64,000 nt of DNA from Micromonospora rifamycinica (GTDB lineage: Bacteria; Actinomycetota; Actinomycetes; Mycobacteriales; Micromonosporaceae). The stretch's first letter is position 1. Every line of letters starts with the position of its first letter. A model generated the notes under the pieces. It was not told the origin of the DNA and made no database searches. It was given only the letters and a program-made list of their open reading frames with translations. Location: NCBI RefSeq assembly GCF_900090265.1, contig NZ_LT607752.1, forward strand, positions 3,968,001-4,032,000, written 5' to 3'. Position numbers and translations under genes: made by a program. Shown one piece after another: positions 14,476 through 23,443 of this stretch.

Positions 14476-16881
14476 GTGCGCAAAGTCGCAGTGGGTCTGC
14501 TCGGGCTCTCGCTGACGGCGACAGGTCTGGTGACGGGTACGTCCGCCAGCGCCGCGCCGACGCCGAAGCTCCCGACGGCCGCCCCGTCGATCGCGGAGCC
14601 CGCCAACGCGGACCACGATCTGCCCAACCCGCTCGAAACCAAGCGGCGGGCACTGCGCCAGGAGGGCCTCAGCGAGGTCATCTCGGGCAAGACCAAGGCG
14701 CAGAAGATCAACGGAAGCACGGTCGTCAAGGTCGGCAAGACCCAGGCTGCGGGGCGGAACGCCCGGACGACGACCTCGGGCGTCGCCCAGACGCAGGACC
14801 AGTACGTCGAACTGGGCCGGGAGAAGACGGACAAGATCTTCGTCATCCTCGCGGAGTTCGGCAACGAGCGGCACCCGAGCTACCCGGACCAGGACACGGC
14901 TCCGTCCGTTCCCGGCCCGACCCGGTTCGACGGACCGCTGCACAACGAGATCCCGGCGCCCAACCGGGCGGTGGACAACTCCACCGTCTGGCAGCCGGAC
15001 TACAACGCCGACTACTACCGGAAGATCTACTTCGGCACCGGTCAGGGTGACGAGTCGCTGAAGCAGTACTACGAGGCCCAGTCCTCGGGTCGCTACAGCG
15101 TCGAGGGCGAGGTCACCGACTGGGTCAAGGTGAAGTACAACGAGGCCCGGTACGGCCGCTCCAACGGCTACCCCTGCGCCTCGAACGTCTGCAACAACAC
15201 CTGGGCGCTCGTCCGGGACGCCGCCAACCAGTGGGTCGCCGACCAGAAGGCGGCCGGCCGCACCGACGCCCAGATCGCCGCCGACGTCAAGTCGATGGAC
15301 GAGTGGGACCGGTACGACTACGACGGCGACGGCAACTTCAACGAGCCGGACGGCTACATCGACCACTTCCAGATCGTCCACTCCGGCGGCGACCAGGCCG
15401 ACGGCGACCCGATCCAGGGTGAGGACGCCATCTGGAGCCACCGGTGGTACGCCTTCGCCTCGGACCAGGGCAGCACGGGCCCGTCGACCTTCCCCGGCGG
15501 CGGCACCCAGATCGGCAACACCGGCGTCTGGATCGGCGACTACACCATCCAGCCGGAGAACGGTGGCCGGAGCGTCTTCTACCACGAGTACGGTCACGAC
15601 CTCGGTCTGCCGGACGACTACAACGTCATCAACAGCGGTGACAACAACAACGAGCACTGGACCCTGATGGCCCAGAGCCGGCTCGGTGCCAAGAACGACC
15701 AGGGCATCGGCGACCGGGGCGGCGACCTCGGCGCGTGGAACAAGCTCCAGCTCGGCTGGCTCGACTACGAGGTCGTGGTGGCCGGCCAGCAGAAGACCCT
15801 CAACCTGGGCCCGCAGGAGTACAACTCCGACAAGGCGCAGGGTGCCGTGGTGGTGCTGCCCCAGCGGGAGTACACCTTCCAGAACGGCAAGCCGTTCGAG
15901 GGGACGAAGCAGTTCTTCTCCGGCAACGACGACGACCTGAACACCACGATGACGCGGACGATCGACCTCACCGGGAAGACCAGCGCCGCGCTCACCATGA
16001 AGGGTCGTTACTCGATCGAGGCGGACTACGACTACCTCTTCTTCGAGGCCAGCACCGACGGCGGCCAGACCTGGTCCACCCTGCCGGGTACCGCCAACGG
16101 CAAGGCCCTCAAGGAGATCTCCCCCGGGCGCTTCGCCCTGGACGGCACCAGCGGCGGCCAGTGGGTCGACGTCAACATCCCGATGAACGCGGCGGCCGGC
16201 AAGGTGGTGCAGTTCCGGCTGCGCTACCAGACCGACGGCGGTGTCTCCGAGGGTGGCTTCTACGGTGACGCGATCACCATCACCGCCGACGGGCAGACCG
16301 TGCTCAGCGACGGTGCGGAGGCCGGTGCCACCGGTTGGACCCTGAACGGGTTCAGCATCGTGGCCGAGACCTACATCCGTAAGTTCGACAACTACTACAT
16401 CGCCGGCAACCGGTCCTACGTGTCGTACGACCAGTACCTCAAGACCGGCCCGTACTACTTCGGTTACGCGAACACCCGCCCGGACTACGTGGACCACTAC
16501 GCGTACCAGGAGGGTCTGCTGATCTCCTACTGGAACCTCCGGTGGGCCGACAACGACACCTTCGACCACCCGGGCGAGGGTCGGAACATGATCATCGACG
16601 CGCACCCGGAGCCGCTGTACAACCTGACCGGTGCCCCGTGGCGGGCCCGCGTCCAGGTGTACGACGCGACCTTCAGCCTGAAGAAGGCGGACTCGTTCAC
16701 GCTGCACATCAACAGCGTGCCGCAGTACGTCCGTGGCCAGGCCGCGCAGCCGCTGTTCGACGACACCAAGCAGTACTGGTACCCGGAGCTGCCGAACCAC
16801 GGCGTCAAGCTCCCGGCCACCGGCACCAAGATCCGCGTGGTGGAGCAGAACGGCACCTCGGTGAAGGTTCGCTTCTCCTGA
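14476..16881 (+). CDS. Secreted M6-family (immune inhibitor A type) metalloprotease, copy 2
   Basis: The 801-residue paralogue of the preceding protease starts at GTG 14476, six bases after GGAGG. Its signal peptide is RKVAVGLLGLSLTATGLVTG with cleavage near SASAA. After a propeptide the M6 domain carries an acidic Ca2+-type loop (YDYDGDGNFNEPDGYIDHF) and the zinc-binding HEYGHDLGLPDDYN (His370, Glu371, His374). The C-terminal half has beta-sandwich blocks such as FFEASTDGGQTWSTL and VVQFRLRYQTDGGVSEGGFYGD. It is closer in layout to Bacillus InhA than copy 1 is. Codon use is slightly richer in AAG/AAC than neighbouring genes, as expected for a well expressed secreted enzyme. It ends in a strong terminator and has its own promoter region with palindromes. 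Confidence 0.92.
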   Translation: MRKVAVGLLGLSLTATGLVTGTSASAAPTPKLPTAAPSIAEPANADHDLPNPLETKRRALRQEGLSEVISGKTKAQKINGSTVVKVGKTQAAGRNARTTTSGVAQTQDQYVELGREKTDKIFVILAEFGNERHPSYPDQDTAPSVPGPTRFDGPLHNEIPAPNRAVDNSTVWQPDYNADYYRKIYFGTGQGDESLKQYYEAQSSGRYSVEGEVTDWVKVKYNEARYGRSNGYPCASNVCNNTWALVRDAANQWVADQKAAGRTDAQIAADVKSMDEWDRYDYDGDGNFNEPDGYIDHFQIVHSGGDQADGDPIQGEDAIWSHRWYAFASDQGSTGPSTFPGGGTQIGNTGVWIGDYTIQPENGGRSVFYHEYGHDLGLPDDYNVINSGDNNNEHWTLMAQSRLGAKNDQGIGDRGGDLGAWNKLQLGWLDYEVVVAGQQKTLNLGPQEYNSDKAQGAVVVLPQREYTFQNGKPFEGTKQFFSGNDDDLNTTMTRTIDLTGKTSAALTMKGRYSIEADYDYLFFEASTDGGQTWSTLPGTANGKALKEISPGRFALDGTSGGQWVDVNIPMNAAAGKVVQFRLRYQTDGGVSEGGFYGDAITITADGQTVLSDGAEAGATGWTLNGFSIVAETYIRKFDNYYIAGNRSYVSYDQYLKTGPYYFGYANTRPDYVDHYAYQEGLLISYWNLRWADNDTFDHPGEGRNMIIDAHPEPLYNLTGAPWRARVQVYDATFSLKKADSFTLHINSVPQYVRGQAAQPLFDDTKQYWYPELPNHGVKLPATGTKIRVVEQNGTSVKVRFS

Positions 16882-16912
16882 TCCGCTGATCAGCGCACCA
16901 CCCGTCACACCC

Positions 16913-16945
16913 GATGCCCCGGGCAGGTCTCCTGCCCGGGGCATC
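16913..16945 (+). terminator. Terminator after the second M6 protease
   Basis: GATGCCCCGGGCAGG (16913-16927) pairs perfectly with CCTGCCCGGGGCATC (16931-16945) over 15 bp with a TCT loop, followed by GGCCCTTT. It sits only 10 bases before the Shine-Dalgarno sequence of the next gene. Confidence 0.88.
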
Positions 16946-16964
16946 GGCCCTTTCCGGAGGCACC

Positions 16965-17366
16965 ATGAGCGACGACCGGACCCCGACCACCCCACCCGCC
17001 GGCCCGTCCCCGAGCACCCGACCACCGGCCGGCGGTCCGGAAGGGACACCGGCGGCGACCGCCGGCCGGCCCGTCCCGCTCTCCGCCACCGTGCCGCCCG
17101 CCCCGCGCCGCCCGACCACGCCCCCACGACACCCCACCGACCGGCGCAGACCGGACCGGATCGCCGGCCGGATCACCCGGGGCGGCGACGGCCCGTGCTA
17201 CGGCCTGGTCACCGACGACGGCCGGGAGTACGCGCTGCACGGCCCCGGCATGGGCACCTTCCCCACCGGCACCACCGTCCGGGTCACCGTCGGACCGGCC
17301 GATCCGAGGGCCACCTGCGGCCCCGGCACACCGGCCGGCATCATCGAGATCACCGCGGTCCGCTGA
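16965..17366 (+). CDS. Hypothetical protein with Pro/Thr-rich N-terminus and small beta domain
   Basis: This is a 133-residue protein. Residues 1-62 are a disordered Pro/Thr/Arg-rich region. Residues about 65-130 form a compact beta-rich domain (RIAGRITRGGDGPCYGLVTDDGREYALHG, then TTVRVTVGP and IIEITAVR) resembling an OB-fold of the kind annotated as small actinobacterial conserved domains. There is no signal peptide or membrane segment. ATG 16965 has GGAGG at 16956-16960. Since a terminator lies immediately upstream, any transcription must start within or read through that hairpin. Function unknown. Confidence 0.65.
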   Translation: MSDDRTPTTPPAGPSPSTRPPAGGPEGTPAATAGRPVPLSATVPPAPRRPTTPPRHPTDRRRPDRIAGRITRGGDGPCYGLVTDDGREYALHGPGMGTFPTGTTVRVTVGPADPRATCGPGTPAGIIEITAVR

Positions 17367-17370
17367 CCCC

Positions 17371-17440
17371 GGTCAGCCATCCGCCGACGGCCCCGGACCG
17401 CCCCCGGCCAGCCGTGCGCCGACGGTCCCGGACCGCCCCC
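17371..17440 (+). repeat. 35-bp tandem duplication
   Basis: GGTCAGCCATCCGCCGACGG at 17371 and GGCCAGCCGTGCGCCGACGG at 17406 begin two 35-base units that both end in CCCGGACCGCCCCC. It lies between the stop of the OB-like gene and the next promoter. Confidence 0.7.
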
Positions 17441-17523
17441 GGTCGACCCGGCCCCACCGCTCCGCCGCCACCGGCGTGGTCGGCCAGGCCATCGACCGGC
17501 GCGGAGGTCCTAGGCTGTGCCCC

Positions 17524-18456
17524 ATGACCGAGCAGCGCGGCGGAGCCGTCGACGAGTCCCGCGTCCTCACCGAAGGACCGTGGACACACCGGTTCGTCGG
17601 CGCGAACGGCAGCCGGTTCCACGTCGTCGAGGCGGGCACCGGCCCGATGGTGCTCTTCCTGCACGGCTTCCCCGAACACTGGTGGGCCTGGCACGCGATG
17701 CTGCCGGCCGTCGCCGACGCCGGGTTCCGGGCCGTCGCGGTGGACCTGCGCGGCTACGGCGCCAGCGACAAACCACCCCGGGGATACGACGGCTACACCC
17801 TCGCCGCCGACGTCGCCGGCCTGATCCGCGGTCTCGGCGAACGCTCCGCCACCATCGTCGGCGCCGGCTCGGGCGGGCTCATCGGCTGGACGGCCGCCTC
17901 GTTCCACCCCACCCTGGTCCGCCGGCTGGTGGTGCTCGGCGCCCCCCACCCGCTGCGGCTGCGGGCGGCGATCTTCGCCGACCCGCGTGGCCAGTTCGCC
18001 GCCTCCACCCCGGCGCTGAAGTTCCAGCTCCCCCGGTACGAACACGTGCTCACCCGCAACGACGCCGCCGAGGTCGGGGAGATGCTGCGCCGCTGGGGCG
18101 GCCCGCAGTGGGTCACCGGCCCCGACTTCGCCGACTACGCGCAGCGCTGCCGGGAGGCGATGCTGATCCCGCAGGCCGCCTTCTGCGCCCTGGAAGGCTA
18201 CCGGTGGGCCTTCCGCTCGGTGCTGCGGCTGCACGGGTACCGGTTCGTCCGGTTGATGCAGCGGCCACTGGTCACACCCACCCTGCAACTGCACGGGGCG
18301 GTCGACGTCGCCTCGCTGCCCCGCACCGCGCAGGGCTCCGGCCGGTACGTCAGCGCCCCCTACGAGTGGCGGCTGCTCGACGGCGTGGGGCACTTCCCCC
18401 ACGTGGAGGCCGGCGAGCTGGTGCTCGGTGAGATCCTGCGCTGGACCAAGTCCTGA
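17524..18456 (+). CDS. Alpha/beta hydrolase, epoxide-hydrolase-like, with atypical nucleophile elbow
   Basis: The 310-residue protein has the epoxide-hydrolase branch features: the oxyanion HGFPEHWWAW (HGxP), VAVDLRGYGASDKP, a cap domain and the late GVGHFPHVEAGE that supplies the catalytic histidine. The nucleophile elbow reads TIVGAGSGGLIGW. In epoxide hydrolases it is VGHDWGG with Asp as nucleophile; here that position is Gly and Ser follows one residue later. The enzyme may use Ser with a shifted turn, or may be inactive. ATG 17524 is preferred over GTG 17476: a -10 element TAGGCT at 17511-17516 would place the transcription start at the ATG (leaderless). It converges with the T7SS-side small gene 23 bases downstream. 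Confidence 0.82.
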   Translation: MTEQRGGAVDESRVLTEGPWTHRFVGANGSRFHVVEAGTGPMVLFLHGFPEHWWAWHAMLPAVADAGFRAVAVDLRGYGASDKPPRGYDGYTLAADVAGLIRGLGERSATIVGAGSGGLIGWTAASFHPTLVRRLVVLGAPHPLRLRAAIFADPRGQFAASTPALKFQLPRYEHVLTRNDAAEVGEMLRRWGGPQWVTGPDFADYAQRCREAMLIPQAAFCALEGYRWAFRSVLRLHGYRFVRLMQRPLVTPTLQLHGAVDVASLPRTAQGSGRYVSAPYEWRLLDGVGHFPHVEAGELVLGEILRWTKS

Positions 18457-18479
18457 CCCTGCCGACCGGCGGACAGCCG

Positions 18480-18842
18480 TCAGACCCGCTGCTCCCGCAG
18501 GTCGACGACCTCGGCGGCCGGTGCCCAGCCCTGGTAGACACCGAAGTCGAACACCTCCAGCCCCATCGCCCGCGCCACCGGCCAGCGACCACCGGTGTAC
18601 TCGACCCGCAGCCAACCGTCGTGCTCGCCGAGCACCACGAACGGCTGCCCCTGCCAGGTGCAGGTGGTCCGCACGTACGCCAGCCCCTCGACCTCACCGG
18701 CCGGCACCACCCGCACGTACCGGCCGGGGCGTACCTCCTCGAAGCCGTCGGCGGGCTCCGGCTGGTAGATCCGCACGTGGTCGCCGTCCGGGCTGACCTG
18801 GTATTCCTTGCCCTGCCACCGGGCCACGTAACCGTCGCGCAT
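18480..18842 (-). CDS. Small protein, candidate immunity partner of the upstream SseB protein
   Basis: The 120-residue acidic protein is read through ARWQGKEYQVSPDGDHVRIY, GRYVRVVPAGEV, YVRTTCTWQGQPFVVLGEHDGWLRVEY and the C-terminal GVYQGWAPAAEVVDLREQRV. There is no signal peptide or membrane helix. Its ATG overlaps the stop of the 1077-residue gene upstream (ATGA at 18842-18839 on the minus strand), so the two are made together. From memory, proteins of this pattern follow large polymorphic-toxin genes in actinobacteria and are presumed immunity proteins; I could not check this here. Alternatively it is simply a conserved accessory protein of the type VII region. Confidence 0.6.
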   Translation of the reverse strand: MRDGYVARWQGKEYQVSPDGDHVRIYQPEPADGFEEVRPGRYVRVVPAGEVEGLAYVRTTCTWQGQPFVVLGEHDGWLRVEYTGGRWPVARAMGLEVFDFGVYQGWAPAAEVVDLREQRV

Positions 18843-21800
18843 CACGGCTGGTCCGTCCGTCGCCAGACCAGCGCGTCGGTGTCCAGCACGGCGATCACCC
18901 GTTCGGTGCCCTCCGTGCCGATCCGCCAGAGCTGCGCGCCGTGCGGCAGCCGGGCACTGTCCACCTTGAACTCGGCCACCACGTCGCTGCTCTCCCCCGG
19001 CGCGAACCCGTTGCCGCGGAACGGTGCGCGTTCGATCACCCAGCCCTCCATGGCCCGCATCGCCGCCTCGTTCTGCCCGCCGTAGGGGATGCGGTAGAGG
19101 CTCGGCCGGTACGCCGGCCAGCGCAGCACGTAGGCCGCCTCGGCGTCCCGGGTGAAGGGGGAGTCCGGGTAGCCCAGCCCCAGGGCGTCGTACAACTCGG
19201 CCGGGGTGGTCAGGTGGGCCAGCTCGCCGGCCCGGTGCACGAAGCCGGAGACCCGGTCGTAGCCACGTTCGAGGTAGTAGGCGAGCTGGCTCGGGGCGAT
19301 GGCCTTCTGCATCACCACCGGACGGGACGGGTCGGTGGCCGGTGGGGCGTACCGGGTGCGCTCGGCCGGGGCCTCGGCGGCGGCCACCGGTTCGAGGTCC
19401 GCCTCGTCGCCGAGCCCGACCTCCGCCGCCCAACTGGCCAGCGCGACGATCTGCTCCCCGGGGAGCTTGGCCCCGACCGGGGTGCCCGGGTTGACGATGA
19501 ACGCCCAGCTCGGGTCCGGCCAGCGCCGGATCAGCTGGACGAACCGGACCCCGATCGTCTGGACCGGGAGCACGTCGTGCTCGGCCAGCCGCTCCGGCGA
19601 GGTGTAGACCACCACGCACGTCTCGCCGTCCGTCGTGACGGTGCGCCAGGCGAAACCGGGCTCGCCGGGCCGGCTGCCGGACGCCGAGTCGGGATTGACC
19701 GGAAGCAGCACCCGGGCGAGCAGGAGGGTGGAGAGGAACCCGTCGGTGCTGCCGGTGCCCGCGGCGTCCAGCAGGTTCTCCTCGACCTCGTTGGCCGGCT
19801 GGAACAGCTCGTCGACACCGGTGGCGGCCGGGCCTTCCGAGCCCGCGGGCGGCGGAACCGGCGGCGCGGGCGTCGTACCCGACTGCGGCGGCGCGGACGT
19901 CGTACCCGACTGCGGCGGCGCGGACGTCGTACCCGACTGCGGCGGCGTTACGGTGGTCGGTCCGGTCGCCGGGGAGACCGGCGCGACCCGGTCGGCGGCC
20001 GGCCCGATCCGGCCGGCAGCACGTCCGGCCCGCTCGGCGGCCGGCGTCCACAGGTCGTCCGGGTCGGCGCGGACCATCGGCGCGGCGAGCGGCTCCGGCG
20101 ACCCGGCGGGGGCCGCCGGCACGGGCTGGCCCGGGGCCGCCGCACCCGGCGCACCGGTCGCCGTCGGGGCGGGGCCGGCAGCCGGTGCGTTGACGGACGC
20201 GGCCACCGGCGGTGCGGCGCGGTCGGGCCGCACCCCGGCCGAGGGGGGTGCCGGCGCACCCTCCGGGAGGGTCGGTCCGCCCGCCGGGACGGATGCCACG
20301 TCCGGTGCTGCGGACCAGGCGTCCGGCACCGTGGCCGGCGTGTCCTCGACGGTGGACGCGGGTGCGGGCGCAGGGGCCGCCAGGTCGGTGGAGGGCGGCA
20401 CCGATCCGTTCGCCGGGGTCCGCTCGGCGGCCGGGGTCCACAGGTCGCCGGGGGCGGGCCTGGGCCGGGCGGACGCCCCCGGGGAGACCGGTCCGGGGGT
20501 GACCGGCCGGGCGGGTGGGGTGAGCGGACCGGTCCCGTTCCGGGTGACCGTGCTCCCCGCGTCCGGCCCACCCACGATCGGCGGCAGGGAGACGACCGAC
20601 GGAGCGGGCGGCGGCGTGGGGGCGACCGGCCGCGTGGCCAGCGGCAGCGTGGTGGCGACCGGCGGCGTGGCCGGCGGTGGGGGAACGGCCGACGGTCCCG
20701 GAACGACAGGCGGCGCGGGGGCCGGGGCGGGCACGACGGGCAGGTCGCGTGACTCCAGGATCACCCCCTCTATCACGATGGGCGTGAACCCCCGACGCGC
20801 TGCCGGCGGCGCGGAGACCGGTTCGGCGGCGGACGGCGCCAACTCCTCGGCCTCGTCCGGCACCGGGCCGGTCGGGGCCGCCGGGGCAGCGGCCGGGCCG
20901 GTCGGAGCCGCCGGGGCAGCGGCCGGGCCGGTCGACGGCTGGGACGGGCGTGCGCCGGACGCCCCGTCCGGGATCCGCCGACGGGGTAGCGCCTCCGCTG
21001 CCGGTGGCCCGACCCGGAACGCCCTGGTCGGCTCCTCTGCCAACGGGTCCGGTCGGCGGCCGACGGTCGTCGTGCCGTTGCCGGCGGCGGGCCGGACCGG
21101 CTGCTCGGCCGGGCTACCGACCCGGAACGCCCGGGTGGTCTCGTCCTCGGTCGGTGCGGCAGGTGCCGGGCGTCGCCGGGGGAAGGGCTGGCCGCTCAGG
21201 CCGGGTCGGGCCGGTGGGGTGGCCCGCTCGCCGGAGCGCAGCGGATTCTCACGCGGCGACCGGGACGCACCCCGGGTGCTGGACGGTTCGAAGAACGAGG
21301 CACGCCCGTTGGCCGGCCCGGTGGACTCCTCACCCAGCACCCGGCGACGCGGGACCGTCGTCGGCCGACCGGGCATGTCGGCGGGGCGCGCGGACCGGGC
21401 GTCGACGGGCACTCCGGTGGCGTCCAGCGGACCGGCGGCGGGTGGGGTGGCCGGACGACCCCGTTCCCCGGTCGACGTGGTACCCCCCGCCGGGTGGAGA
21501 ACGCCCCCGCCGGGCGGGACGGCACCGACCGGCGGAACGGCACCGGCGGGCGGCACCGGCCGGGACGGTGCCCAGCCGGCGGGACCGGCCGACAGGTCGG
21601 CGGTCGGCTCCCCGTCGATCCCGTTCCGACCCGACGTCTGCTCGTGTTCCGGTCGGGACCGCACACCGGTGGCACGGCCGGGCAGCCGGACGTCACCCCG
21701 GGAGAGCTGGGAGACGAACCAGGCGGGCAGGTAGCCCTCGATCGGCAGGCCCGGGTTCACCGCCAGCCACCACTCGTGATTGGGCCACTCGACGGCCAGG

Positions 21801-22075
21801 TCGGCGTAGCGGCTGCGGCGGCACGGCCCGGCGGAGGCACCGAGACAGGCGTGCACGGCGGCGGTGGAGGTGAAGGCCAGCACGTGCGTCCGGCCGCCGG
21901 TGGTCCAGGTGCCCCAGCCCATCGGTGCCGCACCGGCCAGGGCCTGACCGGAGACCGGAAGGAAGAGGTCCGTCCCGGCGAGGATCCGGAAGTAGCGTTC
22001 CTGGTCTCCGACGCGCAGCGCGTCACGCATTCCCGCCTCGGCCTCGGTAGCCGGCTCCCAGTCGGTCACGGCCAC
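18842..22075 (-). CDS. Large double-SseB protein with unassigned C-terminal domain
   Basis: The protein has 1077 residues. Residues about 5-140 form an SseB-type domain (MRDALRVGDQERYFRILAG, LAVEWPNHEWWLAVNPGLPIEGYLP). Residues about 140-750 are a Pro/Ala/Thr-rich linker with repeated short motifs (DLWTPAAER twice, TRAFRVG twice, QSGTTSAPP three times). A second SseB domain spans about 754-885 (ENLLDAAGTGSTDGFLSTLL, TTDGETCVVVYTSPERL, PSWAFIVNPGTPVGAKLPGE). Residues about 918-1077 form a separate globular domain (GYDRVSGFVHRAGELAHL, YRPSLYRIPYGG, GNGFAPGESSDVVAEFKV, LDTDALVWRR) of unknown function. GTG 22075 or GTG 22069 could start; GGAGGA is just upstream. It diverges from mycosin and is followed by an overlapping small gene. 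The layout resembles a secreted effector with an immunity partner, but no WXG or LXG export domain is present. Confidence 0.75.
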   Translation of the reverse strand: MAVTDWEPATEAEAGMRDALRVGDQERYFRILAGTDLFLPVSGQALAGAAPMGWGTWTTGGRTHVLAFTSTAAVHACLGASAGPCRRSRYADLAVEWPNHEWWLAVNPGLPIEGYLPAWFVSQLSRGDVRLPGRATGVRSRPEHEQTSGRNGIDGEPTADLSAGPAGWAPSRPVPPAGAVPPVGAVPPGGGVLHPAGGTTSTGERGRPATPPAAGPLDATGVPVDARSARPADMPGRPTTVPRRRVLGEESTGPANGRASFFEPSSTRGASRSPRENPLRSGERATPPARPGLSGQPFPRRRPAPAAPTEDETTRAFRVGSPAEQPVRPAAGNGTTTVGRRPDPLAEEPTRAFRVGPPAAEALPRRRIPDGASGARPSQPSTGPAAAPAAPTGPAAAPAAPTGPVPDEAEELAPSAAEPVSAPPAARRGFTPIVIEGVILESRDLPVVPAPAPAPPVVPGPSAVPPPPATPPVATTLPLATRPVAPTPPPAPSVVSLPPIVGGPDAGSTVTRNGTGPLTPPARPVTPGPVSPGASARPRPAPGDLWTPAAERTPANGSVPPSTDLAAPAPAPASTVEDTPATVPDAWSAAPDVASVPAGGPTLPEGAPAPPSAGVRPDRAAPPVAASVNAPAAGPAPTATGAPGAAAPGQPVPAAPAGSPEPLAAPMVRADPDDLWTPAAERAGRAAGRIGPAADRVAPVSPATGPTTVTPPQSGTTSAPPQSGTTSAPPQSGTTPAPPVPPPAGSEGPAATGVDELFQPANEVEENLLDAAGTGSTDGFLSTLLLARVLLPVNPDSASGSRPGEPGFAWRTVTTDGETCVVVYTSPERLAEHDVLPVQTIGVRFVQLIRRWPDPSWAFIVNPGTPVGAKLPGEQIVALASWAAEVGLGDEADLEPVAAAEAPAERTRYAPPATDPSRPVVMQKAIAPSQLAYYLERGYDRVSGFVHRAGELAHLTTPAELYDALGLGYPDSPFTRDAEAAYVLRWPAYRPSLYRIPYGGQNEAAMRAMEGWVIERAPFRGNGFAPGESSDVVAEFKVDSARLPHGAQLWRIGTEGTERVIAVLDTDALVWRRTDQP
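19863..19943. repeat. 27-bp tandem repeat x3 encoding QSGTTSAPP
   Basis: Three consecutive 27-base units (19863-19889, 19890-19916, 19917-19943) differ by a single base. They lie in frame in the linker of the double-SseB protein, each encoding nine residues. Confidence 0.92.
20871..20930. repeat. 30-bp tandem repeat x2 in the SseB-protein linker
   Basis: Two 30-base units (20871-20900 and 20901-20930) differ at one base and encode PAAAPAAPTG-type decapeptides in the linker of the double-SseB protein. Confidence 0.9.
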
Positions 22076-22222
22076 CTCTCCTCCCCGGTTCAGGCCACAG
22101 GCGTCGCGTACAACCTACAAGGTGAAAACAAGATCACAATGGGCCGCTGCCGGCGGCCGACCCGACGGCCAGCCCGGGAGATAGCATCCGGTGGCCGAGT
22201 CGTCACGATACGGAGGCGGTCG

Positions 22223-23443
22223 ATGTTCCGACCCGATGGTCGAGGGGCGCTGACGATCCTGGCCGCAGCCCTGCTCACCGCGCTACCGCTGGTCGCCGTG
22301 TCGTCGGTCACCCCGGCCCGCGCCGCCCCGACCTGCGCCACGTCGCCCGCGCCGGCCCGGCCGGTCGCCGCCGTGCCGTGGCCCCAGCAACGGTACGCCC
22401 CGCAACGGCTCACCCCGCTGGCCACCGGAGCCGGCGTCACCGTGGCCGTGATCGACTCGGGCGTCGACCGGCGGCACCCCCAGCTGCGGGGCCGGGTGCT
22501 AGACGGCGCGGACTTCCTCGACCCGGGCGGCGACGGCACCCGCGACTGCGCCGGGCACGGCACCGGCGTGGCCAGCATCATCGCCGCCGGGGAGGATGCC
22601 GGGGTGGCCTTCCGGGGGCTCGCGCCCGGGGTCCGCATCCTGCCGGTACGGGTCAGCGAACAGCAGGTCGTCGAGGGGCGGGAGTCTGGGCGCACGGTCA
22701 GCGCCGCCGGTTTCGCCGAAGCCGTCCGGTGGGCGGTGGACCACGACGCCGACGTGCTCAACCTCTCCGTCGTGTTGTACGCCGACGACCCGGACGTGCG
22801 GGACGCGATCGACTACGCGGTCCGGCGGGACGTGATCGTGGTGGCCGCCGCCGGCAACCTGCACGACAGCGGCGACCCGCTGCCCTACCCGGCCGCCTAC
22901 GACGGGGTGCTCGGCGTGGGGGCGGTCACCCCGACCGGCACCCGGGCCACGTTCTCGCAGACCGGGCCGTACGTCGACCTGGTCGCTCCGGGCAGCGACG
23001 TGCTGATGGCCGCGCCGGGGCAGGGCCACCAGCGGGCCGAGGGAACCAGCTACGCCGTCCCGTTCGTGGCGGGTACCGCGGCGTTGCTGCGCGCGTACCG
23101 GCCGGACCTGAGCGCCCCGGAGGTGACCCGCCGGATCGTGGGCACCACCGACCCGGCACCCGGTGGGCCGCGGGACGGCTACGGAGCCGGGGTGCTCAAC
23201 CCGTACCGGGCGGTGGTGGAGACCGGCACCGGCCCGCTGCCGACCACCCGGCCGGAGATGGCCCTGCCGGCGGAGCGGGCCGACCCGGCGCTACCGGCCC
23301 GGCGGAACCGCCGGGCGGCGGCCCGGGACCGGGCACTGCTGGTCGCCACGGTCGTCGGCGGGCTGGTGGGGGCGGCCGTCCTGCTGGCCGTGGTGCTTCC
23401 CCGGGGCACCCGCCGCCGCTGGCACCCCGCCCGGTCCACCTGA
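22223..23443 (+). CDS. mycP: Type VII secretion-associated serine protease (mycosin)
   Basis: The 406-residue subtilase has an N-terminal signal (ALTILAAALLTALPLVAV), the catalytic triad Asp78 (VIDSGVD), His112 (CAGHGTGVAS) and Ser276 (GTSYAVPF), and a C-terminal membrane helix (ALLVATVVGGLVGAAVLLAVV) followed by basic residues. This is the standard mycosin layout, membrane-anchored with the protease outside the cell. Cysteines 38 and 109 may form the known N-terminal-extension disulfide. In ESX systems mycosin stabilises the secretion complex and can process substrates. CGGAGG at 22211-22216 sets the ATG at 22223. It diverges from the double-SseB gene and converges on the WXG100 genes. EccB, EccC and EccD are not in this window. 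Confidence 0.93.
   Translation: MFRPDGRGALTILAAALLTALPLVAVSSVTPARAAPTCATSPAPARPVAAVPWPQQRYAPQRLTPLATGAGVTVAVIDSGVDRRHPQLRGRVLDGADFLDPGGDGTRDCAGHGTGVASIIAAGEDAGVAFRGLAPGVRILPVRVSEQQVVEGRESGRTVSAAGFAEAVRWAVDHDADVLNLSVVLYADDPDVRDAIDYAVRRDVIVVAAAGNLHDSGDPLPYPAAYDGVLGVGAVTPTGTRATFSQTGPYVDLVAPGSDVLMAAPGQGHQRAEGTSYAVPFVAGTAALLRAYRPDLSAPEVTRRIVGTTDPAPGGPRDGYGAGVLNPYRAVVETGTGPLPTTRPEMALPAERADPALPARRNRRAAARDRALLVATVVGGLVGAAVLLAVVLPRGTRRRWHPARST

Noticed and set aside
19863..19943. Short regular repeats considered as a CRISPR array
   Set aside because: The 27-bp units are contiguous without spacers and are in-frame coding repeats (QSGTTSAPP).
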